Shown here piece after piece: positions 1 through 4,927 of a DNA stretch of 6,000 bases. This DNA is from Pseudomonadota bacterium (GTDB lineage: Bacteria; Pseudomonadota; Gammaproteobacteria; Burkholderiales; Rhodocyclaceae), in the NCBI GenBank assembly GCA_021811225.1, contig JAJZPJ010000047.1:1-6000 (forward strand), read 5' to 3'. The position numbers were made by a program, and so were the translations under genes. The notes beneath the pieces were generated by a model, which saw only the letters and a program-made list of their open reading frames with translations, did no database searches and was not told the DNA's origin. How positions within the stretch are numbered: position 1 is the first letter of the stretch; each line of letters opens with the position of its first letter.

Positions 1-21
1 CCGTTCGGCCGCCGCTTCGAC

Positions 22-51
22 TTGTGCCGCCTTCGCTTGTCGGGCTATAAT
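22..51 (+). promoter_or_regulatory. Probable sigma-70 promoter of the tRNA-Val gene
   Basis: A perfect TATAAT hexamer lies at 46-51, 13 nt before the mature tRNA 5' end. A weak -35 candidate, TTGTGC (22-27, only the TTG matches consensus), lies 18 bp upstream of it. The bases after the -10 box (CCGCGCCGC, 52-60) are almost all G or C. In stable-RNA promoters such a GC-rich discriminator is associated with growth-rate or stringent control. The -10 box is convincing; the -35 element is not. Confidence 0.6.
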
Positions 52-64
52 CCGCGCCGCAATC

Positions 65-139
65 GGGGGGTTAGCTCAGCGGTAGAGCATTCGCCTCACA
101 CGCGAAGGGTCACTGGTTCGAACCCAGTACTCCCCACCA
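65..139 (+). tRNA. tRNA-Val (anticodon CAC)
   Basis: The full cloverleaf can be folded by eye. The acceptor stem is GGGGGGT (65-71) with ACTCCCC (129-135), including one G-T pair. The D stem is GCTC/GAGC (74-77/85-88). The anticodon stem TTCGC/GCGAA (90-94/102-106) closes loop CTCACAC, placing anticodon CAC at 97-99, which reads GUG valine codons. The T stem is ACTGG/CCAGT (112-116/124-128) with loop TTCGAAC. The discriminator base is A136 and CCA is encoded at 137-139. The gene stands alone here, with a consensus -10 box just upstream. No clear rho-independent terminator follows it. Confidence 0.96.
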
Positions 140-190
140 CTCCCCGCTCCAAGCCTTCCCCGCCGAGTCCCGCCTTCCGCCTTCCGGAAC

Positions 191-276
191 CATCGAGATG
201 GCTTCGTCTGCGGCTCGCAATGACAGTCAAATTCGACAGCCAAATTCGTCATCGCGAGCGTAGCGCGGCGATCCAG
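191..276. repeat. REP-like imperfect inverted repeat between convergent genes
   Basis: The left arm (191-224) ends in GGCTCGCAATGAC. The right arm (248-276) begins GTCATCGCGAGCG and ends GGCGATCCAG. Reverse-complementing the right arm gives GCTCGCGATGAC at its end, matching the left arm at 11 of the innermost 12 positions before the arms diverge. The pattern GTCAT-GCGAGCG-AGCG-GCGATCCAG resembles short interspersed palindromic repeats common between genes in many proteobacteria; that comparison is from memory. It lies between the convergent tRNA and reductase genes, where a transcribed stem-loop could act as a weak terminator or 3'-end stabiliser. No T-tract follows, so it is not a standard intrinsic terminator. 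Confidence 0.65.
222..247. repeat. 13-bp tandem duplication at the centre of the inverted repeat
   Basis: GACAGTCAAATTC (222-234) is followed directly by GACAGCCAAATTC (235-247), the same 13-mer with one T-to-C difference. The pair fills the space between the two arms of the REP-like element, with the first unit overlapping the last three bases of the left arm. It could be replication slippage within the loop or part of the element's structure. No function is evident. Confidence 0.8.
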
Positions 277-296
277 ACCGCCGCGGCCGACGACGC

Positions 297-1364
297 CTAT
301 GCCGCCAGGCTCGGGTAATCGGTGTAGCCGAGCCGGGCATCGGGCTGGCCGTAGCCGTAGAAGGTCTCGGGATGGAAGGGATTGAGCGGCGCGCCCAGCA
401 GCAGGCGGCGGGGCAGATCCGGGTTCGAGATGTACAGCTTGCCGAAGGACACGGCATCGGCTTCGCCCGCATCCAGCACGCGCTGCGCGCTCTCCCGATC
501 GAAGCCTTCGTTGGCGATCAGCACGCCGCCGAACAGCCGTTTCAGTTCCGGGCCGATGCGCTTTTCGCCCAGGGACTCGCGCGCGAAGATGAAGGCGATG
601 CCGCGCCTGCCCAGCTCCTTGGCGACGTAGCCGAAGGTGGCCAAGGGGTCCGAATCGCCCATGGAATGGGCGTCGCCGCGCGGCGCCAGATGCACGCCGA
701 CCCGGCCCGCGCCCCAGACCGAGATGGCGGCATCGGTCACCTCCAGCAGCAGGCGGGCGCGGTTCTCGATGGAGCCGCCGTAGCGGTCGGTGCGCCGGTT
801 GCTCGCATCCTGGAGGAACTGATCGAGCAGATAGCCGTTGGCGCCGTGAATCTCGACGCCGTCGAAGCCGGCCCGCTTGGCGTTCTCGGCGCCCTTGCGA
901 TAGGCCTCGACGATGGCCGGAATCTCGCTCGCCTCCAGCGCCCGGGGGGTGACGTACGGCCGCTGCGGACGCAGCAGGCTGACGTGGCCGTCGGGGGCGA
1001 TGGCGCTGGGAGCGACGGGCAGGCGGCCATCCAGATGATCCGGGTGGGAGACGCGGCCCACGTGCCACAGCTGCATCATGATCCTGCCGCCGCCGGCATG
1101 GACGGCGCGGGTGACCGTCTGCCAGCCGGCCACCTGGGCGTCGGACCAGATTCCGGGCGTGTCCGGATAGCCCACGCCCATCGGATCGACCGAGGTGGCC
1201 TCGGACAGGATCAGTCCCGCGCTGGCGCGCTGGGCGTAGTAGTCCGCGTTCAGCGCGGTGGGCACGCGGCCGGCGCCGGCGCGGGTGCGGGTCAGGGGCG
1301 CCAGAACGACGCGATTGGGCAGCGACAGATCGCCGGCCTGGAGGGGATCGAAAAGATCGGGCAT
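297..1364 (-). CDS. Old Yellow Enzyme family alkene/xenobiotic reductase (NemA/XenB-like)
   Basis: This 355-residue protein is a full-length FMN-dependent TIM-barrel ene-reductase. The family uses NAD(P)H to reduce activated C=C bonds, quinones, N-ethylmaleimide and nitro compounds in the cytoplasm. Visible motifs in order are: N-terminal LFDPLQAGDL; APLTR (22-26) with the FMN-contacting threonine T25; ASAGLILSEAT (47-57); MQLWHVGR (97-104) with Q98; EIHGANGYLLDQF (171-183), carrying the substrate-binding pair H173/N176 and the proton-donor tyrosine Y178; TDRYGGSIENRARL (192-205); NEGFDRESA (285-293); and the terminal FYGYG and GYTDYPSLA blocks. From memory, the PRGDAHSMGDSDP loop resembles XenB. 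The start at 1364 is preferred over an in-frame ATG at 1391 because GGAG (1373-1376) sits 8 nt upstream of it and the distal ATG has no ribosome site. The gene diverges from a MarR regulator and efflux operon. Physiological substrate unknown; family assignment is secure. Confidence 0.95.
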   Translation of the reverse strand: MPDLFDPLQAGDLSLPNRVVLAPLTRTRAGAGRVPTALNADYYAQRASAGLILSEATSVDPMGVGYPDTPGIWSDAQVAGWQTVTRAVHAGGGRIMMQLWHVGRVSHPDHLDGRLPVAPSAIAPDGHVSLLRPQRPYVTPRALEASEIPAIVEAYRKGAENAKRAGFDGVEIHGANGYLLDQFLQDASNRRTDRYGGSIENRARLLLEVTDAAISVWGAGRVGVHLAPRGDAHSMGDSDPLATFGYVAKELGRRGIAFIFARESLGEKRIGPELKRLFGGVLIANEGFDRESAQRVLDAGEADAVSFGKLYISNPDLPRRLLLGAPLNPFHPETFYGYGQPDARLGYTDYPSLAA

Positions 1365-1372
1365 GTGACGGA

Positions 1373-1376
1373 CTCC
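1373..1376 (-). promoter_or_regulatory. Ribosome binding site fixing the reductase start
   Basis: GGAG on the minus strand lies 8 nt upstream of the ATG at 1364-1362. The alternative in-frame ATG at 1391-1389 is preceded only by AT-rich sequence with no purine-rich motif, so the shorter protein beginning MPDLFDP is favoured. Confidence 0.75.
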
Positions 1377-1389
1377 GGTGAAAAATACC

Positions 1390-1405
1390 ATGATACACTA
1401 ATCAT
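1390..1405. promoter_or_regulatory. Candidate MarR operator, palindrome ATGAT-N6-ATCAT
   Basis: ATGAT (1390-1394) and ATCAT (1401-1405) form a perfect 5-bp inverted repeat separated by 6 bp. The 16-bp size suits the dimeric winged-helix proteins of the MarR family. The left arm coincides with the probable minus-strand -10 box TATCAT, so a bound protein would block the reductase promoter. A second small palindrome, TAAT-C-ATTA (1399-1407), overlaps the right arm. Assignment to the adjacent regulator is inferred from position. Confidence 0.45.
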
Positions 1406-1433
1406 TAATAAGCTAACGAATAGAGGGCTAACG
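1398..1433. repeat. Direct repeats of CTAA / GCTAACG at 15-bp spacing
   Basis: CTAA occurs at 1398, 1413 and 1428, exactly 15 bp apart. The last two copies extend to an identical 7-mer, GCTAACG (1412-1418 and 1427-1433). The third copy lies between the ribosome binding site and the TTG start of the regulator gene. They could be binding sites for a second regulator or chance in an AT-rich stretch. Confidence 0.4.
1423..1427 (+). promoter_or_regulatory. Ribosome binding site fixing a TTG start for the regulator
   Basis: GAGGG ends 8 nt before the TTG at 1436-1438, ideal Shine-Dalgarno spacing. No ATG or GTG suits the frame near this site, and the predicted protein then has normal MarR length. 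Confidence 0.75.
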
Positions 1434-1435
1434 TT

Positions 1436-1870
1436 TTGCTGTCCATCGAAGAGCGCTTCGCCGCGGCGCTGCACAGCACGGCGCGTTCCTGGCGCAACGC
1501 GCTCGACCGCCGCCTCAAGGACCTGGGGGTCGGGCAGGCGAGCTGGCTAGCCATCGCCGTCGTCGCCAAGGCCGGAAGACCGCTGTCGCAGACCGAGCTG
1601 GCGCACAAGCTGACGGTCGAGGGCGCGACCATGGTGGCGATGATCGATCGCCTGGTCAGGGCCGGTTTGGTCCTGCGCGAACCCTCGCAAACCGACCGGC
1701 GCGTCAAGCTGGTGGTCCTGACCAAGGCCGGCAAGCAGCTCTACGGCAAGGTCAGGGCGGCAGCTGACGCCTTCCGCGCGGAACTGCTGGCGGACGTCGA
1801 TGCTGACCAGTTGCGCGCCGCCACCGAACTGCTCGAAGCCCTGCACTCGGCGACCGAATCGGCCTCATGA
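1436..1870 (+). CDS. MarR-family winged-helix transcriptional regulator
   Basis: This 144-residue protein has the usual MarR length and layout. An N-terminal dimerisation helix (about 5-30) leads to a helix-turn-helix: LSQTELAHKL (50-59) and a recognition segment EGATMVAMIDRLVRAGLV (62-79). The wing REPSQTDRRVKLVVLT (81-96) contains the conserved D87-x-R89 motif, and a C-terminal dimerisation helix ends the protein. MarR proteins are dimers that usually repress nearby genes and release DNA on binding small phenolic or drug-like ligands. It contains no cysteine, so thiol-oxidation sensing as in OhrR is excluded; an EmrR-type ligand mechanism is more likely. It starts at a TTG with a strong ribosome site, and its stop overlaps the transporter start by 4 bp (ATGA). 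As first gene of the efflux operon and divergent from the reductase, it probably regulates both and itself. Confidence 0.93.
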   Translation: MLSIEERFAAALHSTARSWRNALDRRLKDLGVGQASWLAIAVVAKAGRPLSQTELAHKLTVEGATMVAMIDRLVRAGLVLREPSQTDRRVKLVVLTKAGKQLYGKVRAAADAFRAELLADVDADQLRAATELLEALHSATESAS

Positions 1871-3432
1871 GCGAGGGCGCGGCATCTGCCGCCGCCCCAG
1901 GCGGCGAGCCCGACATCAACCGGCGCATGATCACCGTCTCGATCATGCTGGCGACGATCATGCAGGCGCTCGACGGCACCATCGCCAACGTCGCCCTGCC
2001 CCACATGCAGGGCAGCCTGTCGGCGTCGCTCGATCAGGTCACCTGGGTGCTGACCTCGTACATCGTCGCGGCGGCGATCGCCACCCCCCTGGTCGGCTGG
2101 CTGTGCGACCGCTTCGGGCAAAAAAACGTGTTCCTGCTGTCCATCACCGGCTTCACCCTCGCCTCGGTGCTCTGCGGCATTTCCGGCTCACTGACCCAGA
2201 TCGTCCTGGCCCGCCTGCTGCAGGGCCTGTTCGGCGCCGCGCTGGTGCCCCTGTCGCAGGCGGTCCTGCTCGAAATCAATCCGCGCGAGAAGCACGGCTC
2301 CGCCATGGCGGTGTGGGGCATGGGCGTGATGATCGGGCCGATACTGGGGCCCACCCTGGGCGGCTGGCTGACCGACAGCTACAACTGGCGCTGGGTGTTC
2401 TTCATCAACGTACCCGTCGGCGCCCTGGCGCTCTACGGCATCGGGAAATACATCCGCCAGATTCCCGCGGCGCGGCGCATGAGCTTCGACCTGTTCGGCT
2501 TCGCCACCTTGAGCATCGCCATCGGCGCCCTGCAGATGCTGCTCGACCGGGGCAACCAGAACGACTGGTTCGCCTCGCGCGAGACCTGGGTCGAGGCCAT
2601 CGTGCTGGCGATGAGCTTCTGCTACTTCCTCGCGCACACCGCCTTGCGCCCGGCGGGCAAGTCCTTCTTCGATTACCGGCTGCTGAAGAACCCGAACTAC
2701 GTCACCGGCCTGCTGTTCATTTTCATCGTCGGCATGGTGCTGTTCGCGACCCGCGCGCTGACGCCTTCGATGCTGCAGGAACTGATGGGTTATCCGGCGC
2801 AGGTCGCCGGCCTGGTCACCGCACCCAGCGGCCTGGGCACCATGGTCGCGATGCTGATCGTCGGTCGCCTGGTCGGCAAGACGGATCTGCGCTTGCTGCT
2901 GGTGATCGGCTTCGCCATCACCGCGCTCTCCCTGTGGCAGATGAGCAACTACAGCCTGACGCTCTCCGAGAGCGACATCGTCTGGCCGGGGGTGATCCAG
3001 GGCATCGGCATGGGCTTCGTCTTCGTCCCCTTGAGCGCCGCGAGCTTCGCCACGCTGTCGCCGGTCATGCGCACCGAGGGCACCGCCATCTACAGCCTGA
3101 TCCGCAACATCGGCAGCAGCATCGGCATCGCCCTGGTGCAGACCCTGCTGGTGCGCAACACGCAGATCGCCCACGCCTCGCTGGTCGAACACGTGACCTA
3201 TGCCAATCCCGCGCTGCCCGACGCCCTGCTCGCCTCCGTCTCGGGCCTGATCAATTCCGCCGCCCTGGTCGAGTTGAACGGCGAGATCACGCGCCAGGCG
3301 TCGATGATCGCCTACGTCGATGACTTCTGGCTGATGCTGATCCTGACCCTGATGGTCATCCCGCTTTTGCTGCTGATCCGGCCGCCCGGCAGAAACGCCG
3401 CGGTGGCCGTCGATCACGCGGCCCTGGAGTAA
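1867..3432 (+). CDS. emrB: DHA2-family (EmrB-type) multidrug efflux MFS transporter
   Basis: This 521-residue inner-membrane protein matches the 14-helix drug:H+ antiporter group (DHA2, EmrB/QacA type). The TM1 signature LDGTIANVALP (35-45) contains the membrane-embedded acid D36. Motif A, GWLCDRFGQKN (77-87), lies between TM2 and TM3. Motif B, LARLLQG (114-120), carries R116. The antiporter motif C, GPILGPTLGGWL (157-168), is in TM5 and is followed by NWRWVFFINVPVG (173-185). Further hydrophobic segments lie near 207-226, 241-258, 279-295, 312-333, 341-358, 372-393, 408-428 and 485-504. The long polar loop at about 429-484 before the last helix is usual for EmrB proteins. The start overlaps the regulator stop (ATGA) with no clear ribosome site, implying translational coupling. 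With the downstream channel and adaptor it should form a tripartite pump. The symbol reflects family, not proven orthology; substrates are unknown. Confidence 0.93.
   Translation: MSEGAASAAAPGGEPDINRRMITVSIMLATIMQALDGTIANVALPHMQGSLSASLDQVTWVLTSYIVAAAIATPLVGWLCDRFGQKNVFLLSITGFTLASVLCGISGSLTQIVLARLLQGLFGAALVPLSQAVLLEINPREKHGSAMAVWGMGVMIGPILGPTLGGWLTDSYNWRWVFFINVPVGALALYGIGKYIRQIPAARRMSFDLFGFATLSIAIGALQMLLDRGNQNDWFASRETWVEAIVLAMSFCYFLAHTALRPAGKSFFDYRLLKNPNYVTGLLFIFIVGMVLFATRALTPSMLQELMGYPAQVAGLVTAPSGLGTMVAMLIVGRLVGKTDLRLLLVIGFAITALSLWQMSNYSLTLSESDIVWPGVIQGIGMGFVFVPLSAASFATLSPVMRTEGTAIYSLIRNIGSSIGIALVQTLLVRNTQIAHASLVEHVTYANPALPDALLASVSGLINSAALVELNGEITRQASMIAYVDDFWLMLILTLMVIPLLLLIRPPGRNAAVAVDHAALE
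3426..3429 (+). promoter_or_regulatory. Ribosome binding site of the outer-membrane channel gene
   Basis: GGAG inside the last codons of the transporter gene lies 7 nt before the ATG at 3437. It supports that start and allows independent re-initiation across the 4-nt gap. Confidence 0.7.
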
Positions 3433-3436
3433 GTTC

Positions 3437-4927
3437 ATGCCTCCGAGATTGCTCCGCCTACTGCCCGCAGGGCCGCGGCCAAGGATCGTCATCGCGCTCG
3501 CATTGGGCATGGCCGGCTGCGCGTCCATTCCGCCCGACCGGAATCCCTTGCCGCAGCAGGACATGGCGCGCGTCCAGCTCGCCCGGGACATCAGGCTCGC
3601 GCGCGACGGCTGGCCGGACGCGCAATGGTGGCGGCAATACCGCGACCCGCAGTTGGATCGCCTGATCGAACGAGCGCTCGCCCATAGCCCGACGCTGGCG
3701 GTGGCCGCCGCCCGCATCGCCGCCGCGCACTCGGCGCTGGCGCTCGATGCCGCCGATTCGGGCCTGAACGTCGGCTTCGATGCCGCAAGCAATCGCCAGC
3801 GCTATTCCGCCAACGGGCTGTTCCCGACGCCGATCGGCGGCAACTATTTCAGCGAGACGACGCTGGCCGTCCAGGCCCGCTACCAGTTCGACTGGTGGGG
3901 CAAGCGCCGGGCGACGATCGCCGCCGCGCTGGGCGAGGTCGATGCCCGCCGGGCCGACTACGCGCAGGCGGAGCAGACCCTGACGGCGGCGATCGCGCAG
4001 AGCTACTTCAATCTGCAAAGCGATTTCGCCCGGCTGGCGAACCTGCGCCGGCGGATCGCGGCGCAGCGCGAACTCGTCGCCGACAGGCGCGCGCGCGTCC
4101 GGCACGGCTTGGCGAGCAGCGATGAACGGCGCCTGGCCGAGAGCGGACTCGACGAACTGAACCGGCAACTCGCAAGTCTCGAAGCCCGGCGCGCCGGCGA
4201 GCGGGAGGCGCTGCGGGCATTGCTGGGTGCCGACGCGGGCGCGCTGACCGAGCTCGAACCCAGACCGATCGCCGAGGTATCCCAGGCCCTGCCGGCCAAG
4301 CTCGGCATGGAGCTCCTGGCGCGGCGGCCCGACCTGCAGGCCGCGCGCTGGCGGATCGTGGCGGCACTGAGCCGCGTCGAGGCCGCCCGGGCGAGCTTTT
4401 ATCCGGACATCAATCTGCTCGGCGCCTTCGGCACGGACGCGCTCTCCTTCGACCATCTGCTCGCGGCATCCAGCCGCACGCCCTTCGTCGGCTCGACGCT
4501 GTCCCTGCCCCTGTTCGACAGCCGGCGCCTGGACGCCCGGCTCGAATCGACGCGCTCCGAACGCAACCTGCTGATCGCCGATTACAACCGGAGGGTCATC
4601 GACGCGGTCCGCGACATCGCGCGGCAGGCCATCGCCCTGCGCGGAATCGAGGCGGAAATCGCCCAGCAGCGCGCCGCCGACGCGGCGAGCGACGACCTGC
4701 TGCACAGCGCGCAAGCCCGATTCAAGCAGGGGCTGGCAGACCGCGGCGCCGTGCTGAGCGCCGAGTCGGCCCGATTGCGCCAGCAAGACGCGCTGCTCCA
4801 GCTCGAAAATCAGCGCCTGCTGGCCGAGGTGGCGCTCGACCTTGCATTGGGCGGCGGCTACCGGACGGACTCGCCATCGGGGCGGGCCAGCCATTCATCG
4901 AAGCGGACCAACGAAGCGAAGCCATGA
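3437..4927 (+). CDS. NodT-family outer-membrane efflux lipoprotein (RND/MFS pump channel)
   Basis: This 496-residue protein is the TolC/OprM-like exit duct of the pump. Its N-terminus has arginines (R4, R7, R14, R16), a hydrophobic core and lipobox GMAGC with acylated cysteine C28, marking a lipoprotein signal peptide. Two outer-membrane-efflux repeats follow. The first includes WWRQYRDPQLDRLIERAL (64-81) and QFDWWGKRRA (150-159), then a long helical stretch (about 160-262). The second includes the conserved RRPDLQAARWRI (296-307), FYPDINLLGAFG (321-332) and SLPLFD (356-361), then another helical stretch to about 470. Trimers of this family form an outer-membrane barrel with a periplasmic helical tunnel that docks to the adaptor. 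The C-terminal tail after about 475 is polar and looks dispensable. The gene begins 4 nt after the antiporter stop and its stop overlaps the adaptor start (ATGA). Length is normal for the family. Confidence 0.94.
   Translation: MPPRLLRLLPAGPRPRIVIALALGMAGCASIPPDRNPLPQQDMARVQLARDIRLARDGWPDAQWWRQYRDPQLDRLIERALAHSPTLAVAAARIAAAHSALALDAADSGLNVGFDAASNRQRYSANGLFPTPIGGNYFSETTLAVQARYQFDWWGKRRATIAAALGEVDARRADYAQAEQTLTAAIAQSYFNLQSDFARLANLRRRIAAQRELVADRRARVRHGLASSDERRLAESGLDELNRQLASLEARRAGEREALRALLGADAGALTELEPRPIAEVSQALPAKLGMELLARRPDLQAARWRIVAALSRVEAARASFYPDINLLGAFGTDALSFDHLLAASSRTPFVGSTLSLPLFDSRRLDARLESTRSERNLLIADYNRRVIDAVRDIARQAIALRGIEAEIAQQRAADAASDDLLHSAQARFKQGLADRGAVLSAESARLRQQDALLQLENQRLLAEVALDLALGGGYRTDSPSGRASHSSKRTNEAKP

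Larger units (their letters stand above)
1365..1435. promoter_or_regulatory. Divergent promoter/operator region, reductase and efflux operon
   Basis: This 71-bp gap separates the two start codons of divergent genes, and its part from about 1380 onward is clearly AT-rich against a very GC-rich background. It must hold the promoters of both the minus-strand reductase and the plus-strand marR-efflux operon. The best promoter element is TATCAT on the minus strand (plus coordinates 1390-1395, 5 of 6 matches to the -10 consensus); no good -35 box accompanies it. For the plus strand, a pair GTGACG (1365-1370) and CATGAT (1389-1394), each 4 of 6 with an 18-bp spacer, is possible but weak. MarR proteins usually bind palindromes in such shared regions. 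Confidence 0.75.

Noticed and set aside
140..190. Possible tRNA terminator in the pyrimidine-rich stretch
   Set aside because: The C/T-rich sequence after the tRNA shows no stable hairpin followed by a T-tract, so I did not call a terminator.
22..318. Small plus-strand open frame of 98 codons
   Set aside because: It runs through the tRNA and the REP-like repeat. Its peptide has the stretches typical of translating those non-coding elements (for example SSAVEHSPHTRRVTGSNP and RERSAAIQ).
1364..1391. In-frame upstream ATG at 1391 as start of the reductase
   Set aside because: It would add nine residues and place translation start within the probable -10 region. It has no ribosome site, whereas the ATG at 1364 has GGAG at 8 nt.
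76..1398. Long minus-strand open frame overlapping the reductase in another frame
   Set aside because: The composition is Arg/Ala/Pro-rich with no domain, and it extends into the tRNA. The alternative frame encodes a complete OYE protein with all motifs.
372..1550. Long plus-strand open frame antisense to the reductase
   Set aside because: This is a shadow frame from GC-rich codon bias. It has no recognisable motif and crosses the divergent promoter into the regulator gene out of frame.
1800..3323. Second long plus-strand frame inside the antiporter gene
   Set aside because: It is rich in Arg, His and Pro, with no membrane segments, and is the -1 frame of a clear MFS gene. I treat it as chance openness in high-GC DNA.
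3458..4894. 478-codon minus-strand frame opposite the channel gene
   Set aside because: The plus frame is a full NodT-family protein with lipobox and conserved motifs. The antisense frame shows no family signature and no ribosome site was apparent.
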